A stretch of DNA of 64,000 bases from Arthrobacter liuii (GCF_014639275.1 NZ_BMFW01000003.1:342539-406538); one strand, 5' to 3'; positions 21,672 through 31,682 are shown, numbered from the stretch's first letter. Notes: generated from the letters alone by a model not told the origin. Made by a program: numbers and translations.

Positions 21672-23428
21672 TACTTGTTCTCCTTCGCGGAGGTCTTGGA
21701 CGAGCCAGCCAACTGTTCCTGCTTCTCTGCCAGGCGCCGTTCGGCGATGGTCATGCGACGCTCGGCCTCGGCGGCGGCACCGGTGTTCTTGCTGCGGACC
21801 ACTACGGGCTTGTCCTCCGGGGTGCGGAGGCGGCCGGCGCCGCGGTACAGCGGCACGGCACCCAGCCGTTCAGGGTCCAGGCCGGAGAACTTGTGGCCTT
21901 CACCGAAGAACCGGGTACGGGCAAGGAGCTGCAGCGTGGGGTGGGTGAACATGAACACCACGATGAGGTCGGCGATGGCCGTCAGGCCCAGGGTGAAGGC
22001 GAACCCGCGGACGTTGCCCACGGCCACGAAGAAGAGGACGAGGGCTGCCAGGAGGTTGACGGCCTTGGAGGCCAGGACGGTGCGTTTGGCCCGCTTCCAG
22101 CCGTTTTCGACGGCGGAGACCAGGCCGCGCCCTTCGCGCAGTTCGTCGCGGATGCGCTCGAAGTAGACAATGAAGGAGTCTGCAGTCTGGCCGATAGCCA
22201 CAATGATGCCCGCGACGCCGGCCAGGGACAGTCGGTAGTTCTCCGTCCAGCCCAGGATCGCGATCGCCTGGTACGTCAGGGCACCGGCCACCACCAGCGA
22301 CGCAATGGTGACGAAACCCAGGGCGCGGTACTGGAACAGCGAGTAGACCACCACGAGCAGGAGCCCGATCAGGCCGGCCAGCATGCCCATGCGCAGCTGT
22401 TCACCACCGAGTGTGGCGGAAATCTGCTGTTCGCTCTGGATATCGAAGCTGATGGGAAGGGCGCCGAACTTTAACTGGTCTGAGAGTGCCTTGGCGGTCT
22501 TCTCGGTGAAGCCACCGGTGATCTGGGGGCGTCCGTCAGTGATGACAGCCAGTGAACGCGGGGCGGAAATGACCTGGTTGTCCAGGACGATGGCGAACTG
22601 GGACTTGGGGTCGGTGCCCGACTCGCCGCCGGCAGCCACGTAGAACTTGTTGAGACGTTCGGTGACCTCCTTGAACTTGGTCGTGCCCTCGCCGTCGAAC
22701 TGGATGTTGACGGCCCAGTCATTGGTCACAGCTCCCTGTGCGCCCTGCTGCAGCTGGAAGGACGAGGTGACGATGTTGCTGCCCTTCACCTCCACGGGAC
22801 CCAGGATGTACTTGATGGCCGGGGACTTGTCGGTGGCAGGTTGGCAGGTCACCAGCGGTTTGGTGGGATCTGACCGTTCGGATTTCTCGGCTGCGGCACT
22901 GTTGCAGTCCAGCGCCTCGAACTGCTTGTAGATCTCGGGAGTGATCCAGTTGGTGTCGCTGCTGTTTGCCGGTTCAGCTGTGGGCTTGGGCAACTGGTCA
23001 TCCGGGGTCCGGGACTCCGGCGGGACGGCTGCGCCGCCACCGTTGAGGAGGACAGGGCGGAAGTTCATGTCCGCGGACGCCTGGATCAGGTTCCGGGTTT
23101 CGGCAGAGGGAGTGCCGGGAAGGCTGACCACCACATTGCGCCCTGACTGGGTGCTGATTTCCGCTTCGGAGACACCGGAACCGTCAACGCGCTGGCGGAT
23201 GATTGCCACGGCCTGGTTGAGCTGCTGTTCATTAATGTCCGAACCGCCCTCCACCTTCGGGGCCAGGATCATCTGGGTGCCGCCCTCAAGGTCCAATGCC
23301 AGTTTGGGTGCCCAGCTGGCCTGTCCGGCGACGGTGCCGCCGGCCAGGACGGCGGTCAGCGCTGCCAGGAGTACACCAAGCCAGACCAGGACGCGCAGCC
23401 CAGGTTTCTTGCGGCCAGTTCGTGCCAT
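21671..23428 (-). CDS. secD: Protein-export membrane protein SecD
   Basis: Partner of SecF; 585 residues. It has one N-terminal membrane helix followed by KLALDLEGGTQMIL (the family D-L-x-GG-T motif), a large P1 periplasmic domain, and five C-terminal helices with SLAGVAGIIVAIGQTADSFIVYFERIRDELREG. The P1 domain carries a Pro/Ser/Asp-rich insertion near residues 130-165. The C-terminal extension after the last helix is long and charged (AEAERRMTIAERRLAEKQEQ). It follows yajC with a 99-nt gap. Confidence 0.96.
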   Translation of the reverse strand: MARTGRKKPGLRVLVWLGVLLAALTAVLAGGTVAGQASWAPKLALDLEGGTQMILAPKVEGGSDINEQQLNQAVAIIRQRVDGSGVSEAEISTQSGRNVVVSLPGTPSAETRNLIQASADMNFRPVLLNGGGAAVPPESRTPDDQLPKPTAEPANSSDTNWITPEIYKQFEALDCNSAAAEKSERSDPTKPLVTCQPATDKSPAIKYILGPVEVKGSNIVTSSFQLQQGAQGAVTNDWAVNIQFDGEGTTKFKEVTERLNKFYVAAGGESGTDPKSQFAIVLDNQVISAPRSLAVITDGRPQITGGFTEKTAKALSDQLKFGALPISFDIQSEQQISATLGGEQLRMGMLAGLIGLLLVVVYSLFQYRALGFVTIASLVVAGALTYQAIAILGWTENYRLSLAGVAGIIVAIGQTADSFIVYFERIRDELREGRGLVSAVENGWKRAKRTVLASKAVNLLAALVLFFVAVGNVRGFAFTLGLTAIADLIVVFMFTHPTLQLLARTRFFGEGHKFSGLDPERLGAVPLYRGAGRLRTPEDKPVVVRSKNTGAAAEAERRMTIAERRLAEKQEQLAGSSKTSAKENK

Positions 23429-23527
23429 TTTCGATCTTTCTCTTATTCACGGAGGAACCGCCGGCGACGGCTTTGCGTGCGCCGGCGGTGATCCGCAGCG
23501 GTAGAGGGAGGAAAGGGTCCAGCGGGC

Positions 23528-23956
23528 CTAGCTGTCCTTCTTGCCCTCGTCGTTGAGGCGCTTCAGGGTTTCTTCAGGAGTCTCGGCGGCCGTGGCGGTG
23601 CTCCCGGTCCCCGGAGTGGTGAGTGAGGACGCATCGTCAGGCACAACCGGGGAAGCGGCGGCCGGTTCGGCGGCCTCCTCGGCGACGGGCTCAGCGGCAG
23701 GTTCGACGACCTTCGTCACGGCCTGGCGGTGCACTGTGGCGAGGTTGCCGGGGGAAAGTTCAAGGGTGACCTTGTTCTCGGCCTCGTCGATGTCCACGAT
23801 CCGGCCGAAAAGGCCGAAGCTGGTCATGACCTCCACGCCGGGGCCAAACTTCGACTGGAGCTCTGCCTGCTGCTGCTGCGTCTTCTTGTTGCGGCGGAAC
23901 ATCATGAAGATGAACACGCCGAGCATGACGAACAGGAGAATTGACATTGGATCCAA
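23528..23956 (-). CDS. yajC: Preprotein translocase auxiliary subunit YajC
   Basis: A small single-span protein that associates with SecDF. The membrane segment is SILLFVMLGVFIFMMF, followed by RRNKKTQQQQAELQSKFGPGVEVMTSFGLFGRIVDID, the conserved YajC core. The acidic Ala/Glu-rich C-tail is typical of actinobacteria. I chose the TTG at 23956 because GGAA lies 6 nt before it; the ATG at 23947 has no properly spaced ribosome site. The yajC-secD-secF order matches other actinobacteria. Confidence 0.9.
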   Translation of the reverse strand: MDPMSILLFVMLGVFIFMMFRRNKKTQQQQAELQSKFGPGVEVMTSFGLFGRIVDIDEAENKVTLELSPGNLATVHRQAVTKVVEPAAEPVAEEAAEPAAASPVVPDDASSLTTPGTGSTATAAETPEETLKRLNDEGKKDS

Positions 23957-24157
23957 GGGGAATTCCGTTCTTTTGCGTGGTGTAGCTGGTTTTCCAGCGA
24001 CGTCGGCTTCGCTTCGGCCGGGGCGGGTTGGTGACGCAGGCAGAACGCCTGACAATCCCTTCCCCAAGCGACGGGAGCGTTAGGGCGACCCGCGAAACAA
24101 AGACCCGAACGTGCGGGGCGTCATACCAGTCTAAAGGGAAAAGCTGAAGGCAGCCTG

Positions 24158-25243
24158 CTATTGGCCCTCGGAGGCCCAGTCCCCTTCCGTGGAGGCGTCC
24201 TCGCCGGGTTCGAAAAGGTCCAGCTGCTCCTGCGCAAAGACATTGGACGGGATTGCATACCCAAGGTGGGTCCACGCCGGTGCCATGGCGATCCTGCCGC
24301 GGGGGGTGCGGCCCAGCAGGCCCTCCCTGACCAGGAAGGGTTCGGCCACTGTTTCAACCGTTTCGGTCTCCTCACCGACAGCGATGGCGAGGGTGGAGAG
24401 ACCGACGGGACCGCCGCCGAACTTGGTGATGAGGGCGTCGAGGACGGCCCGGTCCAGCCGGTCCAGTCCCTTCTTGTCCACTTCGTACATGTCCAGGGCA
24501 GCGGACGCGGTCCTTGAATCGATTTGTTCGATGCCGTGCACCAGTGCCCAGTCCCGGACCCGGCGCAGCAGGCGGTTGGCGATCCGGGGAGTGCCGCGGG
24601 AACGGCCGGCGATTTCAGCGAACCCCGCCGAGTTGACCTTCAGGTCCAGCAGCCCCGCGGAGCGGCGCAGGACCAGCTCCAGCTCCGGAACCGAATAGAA
24701 CTCGAGGTGCCCGGTGAAGCCGAAGCGGTCGCGCAGCGGCCCGGGCAGCAACCCGGCGCGGGTGGTGGCGCCAACCAGGGTGAACGGCGGCAGCTCCAGC
24801 GGAATGGCGGTGGCACCGGCGCCCTTGCCCACCACGATGTCCACCCTGAAGTCTTCCATGGCCATATACAGCATCTCCTCGGCGGGCCGGGACATGCGGT
24901 GAATCTCGTCGAGGAACAGGACCTCGCCTTCAGACAGCGAGGACAGGATGGCTGCGAGGTCGCCGGCGTGCTGGATGGCAGGCCCGCTGCTCAGGCGCAG
25001 CGGGGCGTTCATCTCCGCGGCAACGATCATCGCCAGCGTGGTCTTGCCGAGTCCCGGCGGACCGGAGAACAGCACGTGGTCTGCGGTGCGTCCACGCATC
25101 CGGGAGGCCTGAAGCACCAGCGACAGTTGTTTCCGTACCCTGTGCTGGCCAACGAAGTCGTCCAGGTTTTTGGGCCGCAGGGCCGCCTCAATGGCGCGCT
25201 CCTCCGGCTCCTCCCCCGCGGCAACCAGTGACGGTTCAGCCAC
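24158..25243 (-). CDS. ruvB: Holliday-junction branch-migration helicase RuvB
   Basis: AAA+ motor of the RuvABC complex; 361 residues. Walker A is [14 protein letters not shown], Walker [10 protein letters not shown], sensor 1 is in LVGATTRAG, and the C-terminal winged helix includes [17 protein letters not shown]. The short acidic C-tail ([18 protein letters not shown]) is lineage-specific. The start overlaps the ruvA stop by 8 nt, so the two are translationally coupled. Confidence 0.97.
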   Translation of the reverse strand: MAEPSLVAAGEEPEERAIEAALRPKNLDDFVGQHRVRKQLSLVLQASRMRGRTADHVLFSGPPGLGKTTLAMIVAAEMNAPLRLSSGPAIQHAGDLAAILSSLSEGEVLFLDEIHRMSRPAEEMLYMAMEDFRVDIVVGKGAGATAIPLELPPFTLVGATTRAGLLPGPLRDRFGFTGHLEFYSVPELELVLRRSAGLLDLKVNSAGFAEIAGRSRGTPRIANRLLRRVRDWALVHGIEQIDSRTASAALDMYEVDKKGLDRLDRAVLDALITKFGGGPVGLSTLAIAVGEETETVETVAEPFLVREGLLGRTPRGRIAMAPAWTHLGYAIPSNVFAQEQLDLFEPGEDASTEGDWASEGQ

Positions 25244-25880
25244 GGGTGCCTACACGGTTGCCGGCGCGCGCGCCGTCCTGGCCAAGCCACCGGAGGGTGG
25301 TCCGCAGGATTTCAGCCACGTTGCCGCGGAAGGACACTTCGGGATCCTCTGCCAAGGCTTTGTCGATACTGGCGGAGGCATCCTTTTCGGACCAGCCCAG
25401 GCTGGTCATGGCCGCCACCACCTGGGGCTTCCAGGCGGCTTCCGCGGCGGTAGGTGAACCGGCTGACCCGGCTGTCCCGTGCGGGACCAGCTTTCCGGCG
25501 AGCTCCAGGACGATCCGGCCGGCCACCTTGGGCCCGATGCCGGGCACTTTCGTGAAGGTCTTGCTGTCGCCGGTGTGCGCCGCCACCCGGATGGCCTCCG
25601 GTTCATGAACGGCAAGAACAGCCAGTGCCAGCCGGGGGCCAACCCCGCTGACACTGAGCAGGACGTCGAAAACCTCCCGCTCGTCGTCGGACGCGAAGCC
25701 GAAGAGCGTCAGGGAATCCTCCCGCACAATGAGTGATGTAAAGACTTGGCCCGGCTCACCCACCCTGAGCCGGCTGAGCGTCTGCGGGGTGGCATTGACG
25801 CTCATCCCGGCACCGTTGAGGTCGATCACGGCCGTGGACAGGCCAACGTGCGCTACGGTTCCGCGGAGGAAACTGATCAA
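25236..25880 (-). CDS. ruvA: Holliday-junction-binding protein RuvA
   Basis: The tetrameric junction-binding subunit; 214 residues. The N-terminal OB-fold ([27 protein letters not shown]) is followed by two helix-hairpin-helix motifs ([16 protein letters not shown] and [16 protein letters not shown]). The C-terminal domain III that contacts RuvB is present ([21 protein letters not shown]). It begins 89 nt after ruvC, in a gap that holds a candidate LexA box. Confidence 0.96.
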   Translation of the reverse strand: MISFLRGTVAHVGLSTAVIDLNGAGMSVNATPQTLSRLRVGEPGQVFTSLIVREDSLTLFGFASDDEREVFDVLLSVSGVGPRLALAVLAVHEPEAIRVAAHTGDSKTFTKVPGIGPKVAGRIVLELAGKLVPHGTAGSAGSPTAAEAAWKPQVVAAMTSLGWSEKDASASIDKALAEDPEVSFRGNVAEILRTTLRWLGQDGARAGNRVGTRG

Positions 25881-25928
25881 GGCCGGGCTCCCGTTATACC
25901 GCCGGCCTCGCAGTGAGAACCCGGCTAT

Positions 25929-25944
25929 CCGAACATATCTACGA
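25929..25944 (-). promoter_or_regulatory. Candidate LexA (SOS) box upstream of ruvAB
   Basis: CCGAACATATCTACGA matches the actinobacterial LexA consensus TCGAAC-N4-GTTCGA at 9 of 12 specified positions, with one near-complete half-site. It lies about 49 bp before the ruvA start, between ruvC and ruvA. RuvAB is a known SOS target in other bacteria; here it is an inference from sequence. Confidence 0.4.
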
Positions 25945-25969
25945 ATACCCTAGCAAGCAGCAGGGACAA

Positions 25970-26548
25970 TCAACGCGACCGGCGCGCCTTCGCCTCGGCT
26001 TCCGCCCACGCGCGTTGGGCGGATGTCAGGGACGAGCTGCCGGGGCCGGTTGTCGCCACCGCAGCGCCGCTCCCGGCCCGCCACGCGTGCGTGATGGCCA
26101 GGGCCAGGGCGTCGGCCGCATCGGCGGGACGCGGCGGGGCGTCCAGGCGGAGGATCTTGGTGACCAGCTTGGTCACGGCGTCCTTGTTCGAGGACCCGCT
26201 TCCCGTTACCGCGGCCTTGACCTCGGACGGGGTGTGCAGCGCCACCGGGATTCCCCGGCGGGCCGCCGCCGCGATCACCACGCCGGACGCCTGCGCGACG
26301 CCCATCACCGTGCTGACGTTCAGCTGGGAAAAGACGCGTTCGACGGCGAGGACCTGGGGTTCGTAGCGGTCCAGCCATTCGTCGATGGCCAGGGCAATCA
26401 CAAGGAGCCGCTGGTCCAGCGTTTCCTCGGGCGAGGTGCCCACGACGCCCACGGCCACCATGGTGGCCCGCCTGTTCCGTTCCACATCCACCACACCGAT
26501 TCCGCAGCGGGTCAGTCCCGGGTCAACTCCGAGTACGCGCAGCGTCAC
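25970..26548 (-). CDS. ruvC: Holliday-junction resolvase RuvC
   Basis: The endonuclease that cuts Holliday junctions after RuvAB migration; 192 residues. The RNase H-fold acidic residues are visible in [32 protein letters not shown] and the C-terminal [18 protein letters not shown] short C-terminal extension ([21 protein letters not shown]) follows. It lies 32 nt after yebC in a yebC-ruvC-ruvA-ruvB unit. Confidence 0.96.
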   Translation of the reverse strand: MTLRVLGVDPGLTRCGIGVVDVERNRRATMVAVGVVGTSPEETLDQRLLVIALAIDEWLDRYEPQVLAVERVFSQLNVSTVMGVAQASGVVIAAAARRGIPVALHTPSEVKAAVTGSGSSNKDAVTKLVTKILRLDAPPRPADAADALALAITHAWRAGSGAAVATTGPGSSSLTSAQRAWAEAEAKARRSR

Positions 26549-26580
26549 GTGCGTGCTGTCTCAGCAGGCACCGCGGGACG

Positions 26581-27336
26581 TCACTCGGATTCCAGGGCAG
26601 CCTGGACTTCGTCACTGAGGTCGGCGTTGCTGTAGACGTTCTGGACGTCGTCGAGGTCTTCGAGGGCATCGGCCAGCTTGAGGAACTTGCGGGCGCCGTC
26701 GACGTCAAGTTCCACCTGCATGGAGGGGACGAACTCCACCTCGTCGGTGTCGTACTCCATGCCGGCTTCCTTGAGCGCCTCGCGGATGGCCTGCAGGTCA
26801 CCCGGTTCCGAATGGATCTCGAAGGTCTCGCCGTTGTCCTTGACTTCCTCGGCGCCGGCGTCGAGGACCGCCATGAGGACGTCGTCCTCGCCCAGGCCGT
26901 TCTTAGGCAGGGTGACAACACCCTTGCGGGCGAAGAGGTAGCTCACGGATCCCGGATCGGCGATGGTGCCACCGTTGCGGGAGATGGCCAGGCGGACCTC
27001 GGAAGCTGCGCGGTTCTTGTTGTCCGTGAGGCACTCGACCAGGAGGGCTGAGCCCTGGGGACCGCGGGCCTCGTACATGATCTCGGTGTAGTCCACCACT
27101 TCGCCGGTGAGGCCGGCGCCGCGCTTGATGGCGCGGTCGATGTTGTCGTTGGGAACGGAGGTCTTCTTGGCCTTGGTCACCGCCAGTTCCAGGCCCGGGT
27201 TGCCGGCGAGGTCCGGTCCGCCCATCCGGGCGGCAACTTCGATGTTCTTGATCAGCTTGGCGAACGACTTTGCGCGGCGGCTGTCAATGATCGCCTTCTT
27301 GTGCTTGGTCGTTGCCCATTTGGAGTGGCCTGACAT
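26581..27336 (-). CDS. yebC: YebC/PmpR-family protein
   Basis: A 251-residue YebC-family protein starting [21 protein letters not shown], the invariant N-terminus. The family has been described as transcriptional regulators and more recently as ribosome-associated factors relieving stalls at proline-rich stretches. Conserved acidic middle ([18 protein letters not shown]) and C-terminal segments are intact. It starts 3 nt after pdxT, as part of pdxT-yebC-ruvCAB. Confidence 0.94.
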   Translation of the reverse strand: MSGHSKWATTKHKKAIIDSRRAKSFAKLIKNIEVAARMGGPDLAGNPGLELAVTKAKKTSVPNDNIDRAIKRGAGLTGEVVDYTEIMYEARGPQGSALLVECLTDNKNRAASEVRLAISRNGGTIADPGSVSYLFARKGVVTLPKNGLGEDDVLMAVLDAGAEEVKDNGETFEIHSEPGDLQAIREALKEAGMEYDTDEVEFVPSMQVELDVDGARKFLKLADALEDLDDVQNVYSNADLSDEVQAALESE

Positions 27337-27339
27337 GCT

Positions 27340-28050
27340 TTACGCTTCTCCTCTGATCATGCGGATAAAAAGTTCGTGTACGCGTTTTTCGCCGGTCACT
27401 TCCGGGTGGAAGGAGGTGGCCAGGAGCTGGCCGGAACGCACTGCCACAATTCTAGCCGCCCCGGGCAGCGGGGCGGCGTGGGAGGCATGCTCCGGGTCCG
27501 CCGGTTCCACCTGCGCCAGGACCTCCACGTCCGCACCCACCCGTTCCACCCAGGGGCCGCGGATGAAGACTGCGTGCACCGGTTCCACGCCCGATGCGGT
27601 GGCGCTGAAGTCCAGCCCCTTGAAGTCCAGGTCGGTTTCGAAGGACTCGCGCTGACGCCCGAAGGCGTTGCGGCGGACGGTAATGTCCAGGCCGCCGAAC
27701 GTCTGCTGCGGGGCGCCGGAAAGGTCGGTGGCCGGATCGGCAATGTCCGATGCCAGCAGGATCATGCCGGCGCAGGAGCCATAGACGGGCATGCCCTCGG
27801 CGATGTACTTGCGCAGGGGGTCGGCAAGCTCGAATGCCCTGGCCAGTTTGTCGATGGTGGTGGACTCACCGCCGGGAATGATCAGGCCGTCCAGGCCGTC
27901 CAGCTCCCCAGGGCGGCGGACAGCCGTGCCCTGGGCACCGGTTGCTTCCGCGGCGCGGAGGTGCTCACGGAAGTCTCCCTGGAGGGCCAGGACACCGATC
28001 CGCAGGCCTGAGCCCACGCGAGCGGGATCAGCAGAAGGGGGATTCGTCAT
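27340..28050 (-). CDS. pdxT: Pyridoxal 5'-phosphate synthase glutaminase subunit PdxT
   Basis: Glutaminase that feeds ammonia to PdxS for vitamin B6 synthesis; 236 residues. Class I amidotransferase features are [24 protein letters not shown], the nucleophile Cys in [11 protein letters not shown], and the late His/Glu pair in [11 protein letters not shown]. The ATG at 28050 is preceded by GGAGG only a few nt away, so the exact start is not certain. It lies about 6 kb from its partner pdxS, separated by divergent genes. Confidence 0.94.
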   Translation of the reverse strand: MTNPPSADPARVGSGLRIGVLALQGDFREHLRAAEATGAQGTAVRRPGELDGLDGLIIPGGESTTIDKLARAFELADPLRKYIAEGMPVYGSCAGMILLASDIADPATDLSGAPQQTFGGLDITVRRNAFGRQRESFETDLDFKGLDFSATASGVEPVHAVFIRGPWVERVGADVEVLAQVEPADPEHASHAAPLPGAARIVAVRSGQLLATSFHPEVTGEKRVHELFIRMIRGEA

Positions 28051-28126
28051 CCCTCCAGCATACGGGCCCGGCCCCTGGCCGCCGCCGCAAGCAGGGGCCA
28101 GCAAAGGTTGCATGCCGCTCCTGGGA

Positions 28127-28138
28127 TATATTCAAAAC
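28127..28138 (+). promoter_or_regulatory. Probable leaderless promoter of murT-gatD (-10 TATATT)
   Basis: TATATT ends 6 nt before the murT ATG at 28139, with no ribosome site between, the spacing expected for a leaderless mRNA starting at the A of ATG. A TTG-containing weak -35 lies further upstream, but its spacing is short. Confidence 0.5.
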
Positions 28139-29431
28139 ATGGTCTTCTTCAGTGTTCCGCTCGGCAAACTGGTCCGCAGGGTGTCCCGGCTCCGGGGCGG
28201 TGGCTCGGCACTTCCAGGCCTGGTGGTCGAGAAAATCGATCCCGGCTTCATGCGGCGGACGCTCACCACCCTGCCCCACGGTGTGGCCGTGGTCAGCGGC
28301 ACCAACGGCAAGACCACCACCACCAAGATGGTTGTTGAACTCCTGGAAAGCCAGGGCCTGAAGGTCTTCACCAACCGGACCGGCAGCAACTTCACACGGG
28401 GAGTGGCGGCCGCCCTCCTGGGCGAGGTGGACTGGCGCGGCAGGCTGGACGCGGACGTTGCCGTCCTGGAACTCGACGAAGCCCACGCGGTCCATTTCGT
28501 GAACAGTGTTCCGCCCCGGTACTGCCTGCTGCTTAACGTGCTGCGCGACCAGCTGGACCGCTTTGGCGAGATCGACAAGACGGCGCAGCTCCTGCAGCAC
28601 ATCGCTGCCAAGACCACCGGAACGGTTGTCCTGAACCGCGAGGATCCCCGGGTGGCCAGGATCGCTGAGACCCTGACGGGACAGGAGGTCAAGTACTTTG
28701 GCCTTGATGATTCCCTGCTGGAAACCTTTCCCAACGACGACGACATGCGTGCCGCTCCAGGCAGCCCCGCTCCGGCGGGCCTCCCGGAAAAGCCCGCAGC
28801 CGACGTCGTGCTCCGCAAAGTGGGCGCGGACAGCGCAGAGTTTGAGTACGACGGCGGTACGGTCACCACGGCGATGAAGCTGCGCGGCGTCTACAACATC
28901 TTCAACGCCGCTGCCGCCCTGACGCTGGCCCGAAGCATCTGCGGCGCCGGCGCCGCCACGGCAAACCACGCCACCTTGCTGGAGGCGCTGTCCCGGGTGG
29001 CGCCTGCCTTTGGCCGCGGCGAGAGCCTTACCGTTGATGGCCAGCCGCTGGACCTTGTGCTGGTGAAGAACCCCAGCGGTTTCCGGCTGGGACTGAAGTC
29101 CTTCCCGGCCGGCGGTTACGCCACCATGATCGCCATTAACGACAACTACGCGGACGGCCGGGACATGTCCTGGCTTTGGGATGTGGAGTTCGATTCCCTC
29201 CGTGCGGGCGGCGTGGAGGTGCTGACCGGGTCCCGGGCCTACGACATGGCTCTGCGGCTGCAGTATGACGACGTCCGGATCGGCGCGGTGCAGCCCGAGA
29301 TTCCAGCCGCCCTGGCAGCCTTCATCAGGGAAGGCCAGGGCAAACCGAAGCGGATTTTCTGCACCTACACCGCCATGCTCGCCATCCGCCGCGAGCTGTC
29401 CAAAATCACCACCGTGGAGGTTGTCTCGTGA
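28139..29431 (+). CDS. murT: Lipid II isoglutaminyl synthase subunit MurT
   Basis: Mur-ligase-like subunit that, with GatD, amidates the alpha-carboxyl of D-Glu in lipid II; 430 residues. The P-loop is VVSGTNGKTTTTKM, followed by the Mur central-domain segments AVLELDEAHAV and LLNVLRDQLDRFGEIDKT, and the C-terminal DUF1727 domain contains TMIAINDNYADGRDMSWLWDV. No paired-Cys zinc ribbon is seen between residues about 190 and 240; that stretch is an Ala/Pro-rich linker. I chose the ATG at 28139 for its -10 spacing; an in-frame ATG at 28112 is the alternative. Its stop overlaps gatD. Confidence 0.92.
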   Translation: MVFFSVPLGKLVRRVSRLRGGGSALPGLVVEKIDPGFMRRTLTTLPHGVAVVSGTNGKTTTTKMVVELLESQGLKVFTNRTGSNFTRGVAAALLGEVDWRGRLDADVAVLELDEAHAVHFVNSVPPRYCLLLNVLRDQLDRFGEIDKTAQLLQHIAAKTTGTVVLNREDPRVARIAETLTGQEVKYFGLDDSLLETFPNDDDMRAAPGSPAPAGLPEKPAADVVLRKVGADSAEFEYDGGTVTTAMKLRGVYNIFNAAAALTLARSICGAGAATANHATLLEALSRVAPAFGRGESLTVDGQPLDLVLVKNPSGFRLGLKSFPAGGYATMIAINDNYADGRDMSWLWDVEFDSLRAGGVEVLTGSRAYDMALRLQYDDVRIGAVQPEIPAALAAFIREGQGKPKRIFCTYTAMLAIRRELSKITTVEVVS

Positions 29432-30183
29432 GTCCGGCAGAAGCAACGGCAGCTGGCAACCAGTCCAAGGGCACCATCCGCGTAGTCCAGCTGTACCCGC
29501 GGGACATGAACATCTATGGCGACTGGGGCAATGCCCTGGTCCTGCAGCGCCGAATCGCCTGGCACGGGTACACGCCTGAACTGCTCGAGTACAACGTGGG
29601 CGATCCATTCCCGGACGGCGTGGACATCATTGTCGGCGGCGGCGGGCAGGACAGCGGGCAGCTGGTCATCCAGGACGACCTGCAGGCACGGGCCGGCGAA
29701 CTCAAGGAACTGGCCGAGGATGGTGCGCCCATGCTTGTCATCTGTGGCCTGTACCAGCTTTTTGGCCGATTCTTCAAAACCCGCACGGGTGCCGTCATTC
29801 CCGGCATCGGCGTCCTGGACGTTGAAACCCACGGCACCGATGAGCGCCTGATCGGCAACGTCAAGGTCTCAACCACGGAGTTCGGCGAAGTCCTGGGCTA
29901 CGAAAACCACAGCGGCCAGACCACTTTGGGCAGCGGTGTGCGGCCGCTCGGAACGGTGGCCAAGGGAACGGGTAACAACAGCAACGACGGCCATGAAGGG
30001 GCGCGGTACCGCAACATCGTCGCCAGCTACCTGCACGGCTCGCTGCTGCCCAAGAACCCCGCCATTGCCGACTTCCTCATCCGTACCGCCGCTGAACGCA
30101 AGTTCGGCAGCTTCTCCCCCGGCGACCCGGACGACACCTACGCGGTCCTGGCGAGGGACCACGCCGCCCGCCGGCCCCGCTGA
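29428..30183 (+). CDS. gatD: Lipid II isoglutaminyl synthase glutaminase subunit GatD
   Basis: Class I glutaminase partner of MurT; 251 residues. The nucleophile Cys is in MLVICGLYQLFGRFF, the catalytic His in SYLHGSLLPKNP, and the N-terminal core is RVVQLYPRDMNIYGDWGNALVL with GGGGQDSGQ. Its GTG start overlaps the murT stop (GTGA), the usual coupled arrangement. The peptidoglycan of this organism is therefore expected to carry amidated D-Glu. Confidence 0.94.
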   Translation: MSPAEATAAGNQSKGTIRVVQLYPRDMNIYGDWGNALVLQRRIAWHGYTPELLEYNVGDPFPDGVDIIVGGGGQDSGQLVIQDDLQARAGELKELAEDGAPMLVICGLYQLFGRFFKTRTGAVIPGIGVLDVETHGTDERLIGNVKVSTTEFGEVLGYENHSGQTTLGSGVRPLGTVAKGTGNNSNDGHEGARYRNIVASYLHGSLLPKNPAIADFLIRTAAERKFGSFSPGDPDDTYAVLARDHAARRPR

Positions 30184-30198
30184 ACGCAGCTGCCGGGG

Positions 30199-31560
30199 TC
30201 AGCGCCACTGGAAGTATTCGCGGTGGATGTTGGCACGGCGCACGCCCGCTGCCCGGAAAGCCTTCCGGAACTGCCGCAGCATGGCGTCAGGACCACCCAT
30301 GAACACCGACAGCTGCCGTGGTTCCGTGCCCACTGCCGCCATGACCGCATCTGGAGTCAGCCGCCCGTCCACCACGGTATCCACAAGGTGGACCGTAAGC
30401 CGTGGGTGGTTCCTGGCGATGGCGGTGATTTCGTCGGCAAAGGGTGACGGCCCCGCCGAGGTTACGAAGAAGTGGACATCCTCGTGCAGTTCCCCGTCCA
30501 GTGACCGCAGCCAGCTGAGGAAGGGCGTGATTCCCACCCCGCCGGCGATCCAGACCTGTTGGGCCGTGCCTCTGTGACGGTCAAAGCGGCCGTAGGGCCC
30601 GCCGACGACGGCCGGCATCCCCGGCTGGACCACGTCGGGAAGCCTTGTGGTGTGGTCCCCCAGCGCCTTGACGGTGATGCTGATCCCGCCTTCCTCGGCC
30701 GGGCCTGAGATGGAGAAGGGGTGCCGCTGCCAGCCGTCCGCTGTTTCGAGGTAGACCATGGCGAACTGGCCGGGCTTGAACACCAGCGGGCGGCCCAGGG
30801 GACGCAGTGCCACCTCCACCAGGTCCGCCGCAACCGGCCGGACCCCTGCCACCTGGTAGTCGTGGTGGGGCAGGAAACGGCGCGCCAGTAGCTCCCGGTA
30901 CGCGTAGAACGCCAGCCCGGTCCCGCCGATGGCCACGTAGCTCCACCTGAGTGCGGGCACGGCCTCGAACGCGCTGGCATCGAGCAGGCCGTGCAGGAAC
31001 CCGGCGGCCAGGAACAGGCCGGTCAGCCGATGGAAACCGCGCCAGCGCTCGTAGCCGCCCAACACGCGGCCCGCCAGGCGGACAGGCCTGGTCTGGAGCG
31101 CCCGGATGACCAGCCCGCGGACTGGTGACGGAAGCATGGTCCGCCATCGCGGCAGGACGGCCCACACCACCAGGGCGGCGAGGCCGCAAATGGCCACCAC
31201 TGCCAGCGTCTTTCCCAGGCTCGTTGCTTCGGGGCTGGACGCGAGTTCGATGTGCGGCAGCAACAGGACAGTTGCGGTGACCGCCGCCCTGCGGTGCCAG
31301 ATGGCGGCGTGGTCGATGCCGCCGAAGACCGGCTCAACATGGGGGAGGGTGCTGACCAGGACCAGCGCGACCGAATACAGCAGCACGGATTCCCCGCCGA
31401 AGAGCTGGCCGACGTGCCCCAGGAGCGGTTCGCCCGCCGGACGCGCCAGGTACCAGTAGATCCCGTACGCTCCTGCCAGCACCATGATGAGGCCCGGTCC
31501 CACCCATCGGAACGGTATTCCCAGGATGGCGGACCCCGGCGTCGTGCCCTGTTTGGTCAT
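30199..31560 (-). CDS. Ferric-reductase-like membrane flavoprotein (FAD/NAD(P)H oxidoreductase)
   Basis: A 453-residue protein. The N-terminal half has about six membrane helices, with paired His residues (HAAIWHRR, LLPHIEL, FHRLTGLFLAAGFLHGLLD) that could bind haem. The C-terminal half is a ferredoxin-NADP reductase module: FAD motif RHPFSISGP, FKPGQF, NAD pocket IAGGVGITPFLSWLRSL and the C-terminal IHREYFQW. It probably moves electrons across the membrane to an acceptor not identifiable here. It converges on gatD and is divergent from the M3 peptidase. Confidence 0.85.
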   Translation of the reverse strand: MTKQGTTPGSAILGIPFRWVGPGLIMVLAGAYGIYWYLARPAGEPLLGHVGQLFGGESVLLYSVALVLVSTLPHVEPVFGGIDHAAIWHRRAAVTATVLLLPHIELASSPEATSLGKTLAVVAICGLAALVVWAVLPRWRTMLPSPVRGLVIRALQTRPVRLAGRVLGGYERWRGFHRLTGLFLAAGFLHGLLDASAFEAVPALRWSYVAIGGTGLAFYAYRELLARRFLPHHDYQVAGVRPVAADLVEVALRPLGRPLVFKPGQFAMVYLETADGWQRHPFSISGPAEEGGISITVKALGDHTTRLPDVVQPGMPAVVGGPYGRFDRHRGTAQQVWIAGGVGITPFLSWLRSLDGELHEDVHFFVTSAGPSPFADEITAIARNHPRLTVHLVDTVVDGRLTPDAVMAAVGTEPRQLSVFMGGPDAMLRQFRKAFRAAGVRRANIHREYFQWR

Positions 31561-31682
31561 GGACTAAGGTCCCTCCGTCATTGCCGAAGCCGTGCGCGTG
31601 CCTGGCAAGATGCCCAGGTTGCGGCCCGGTCCGGACCCCATAGCGGCAATTGTAGGGATGGCGGCTGGGAGCGGGCGCTAAT

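Noticed and set aside
28028..29608. A 526-codon open frame on the minus strand opposite murT
   Set aside because: It is the shadow of murT in high-GC DNA; murT has clear family motifs and the shadow has none.
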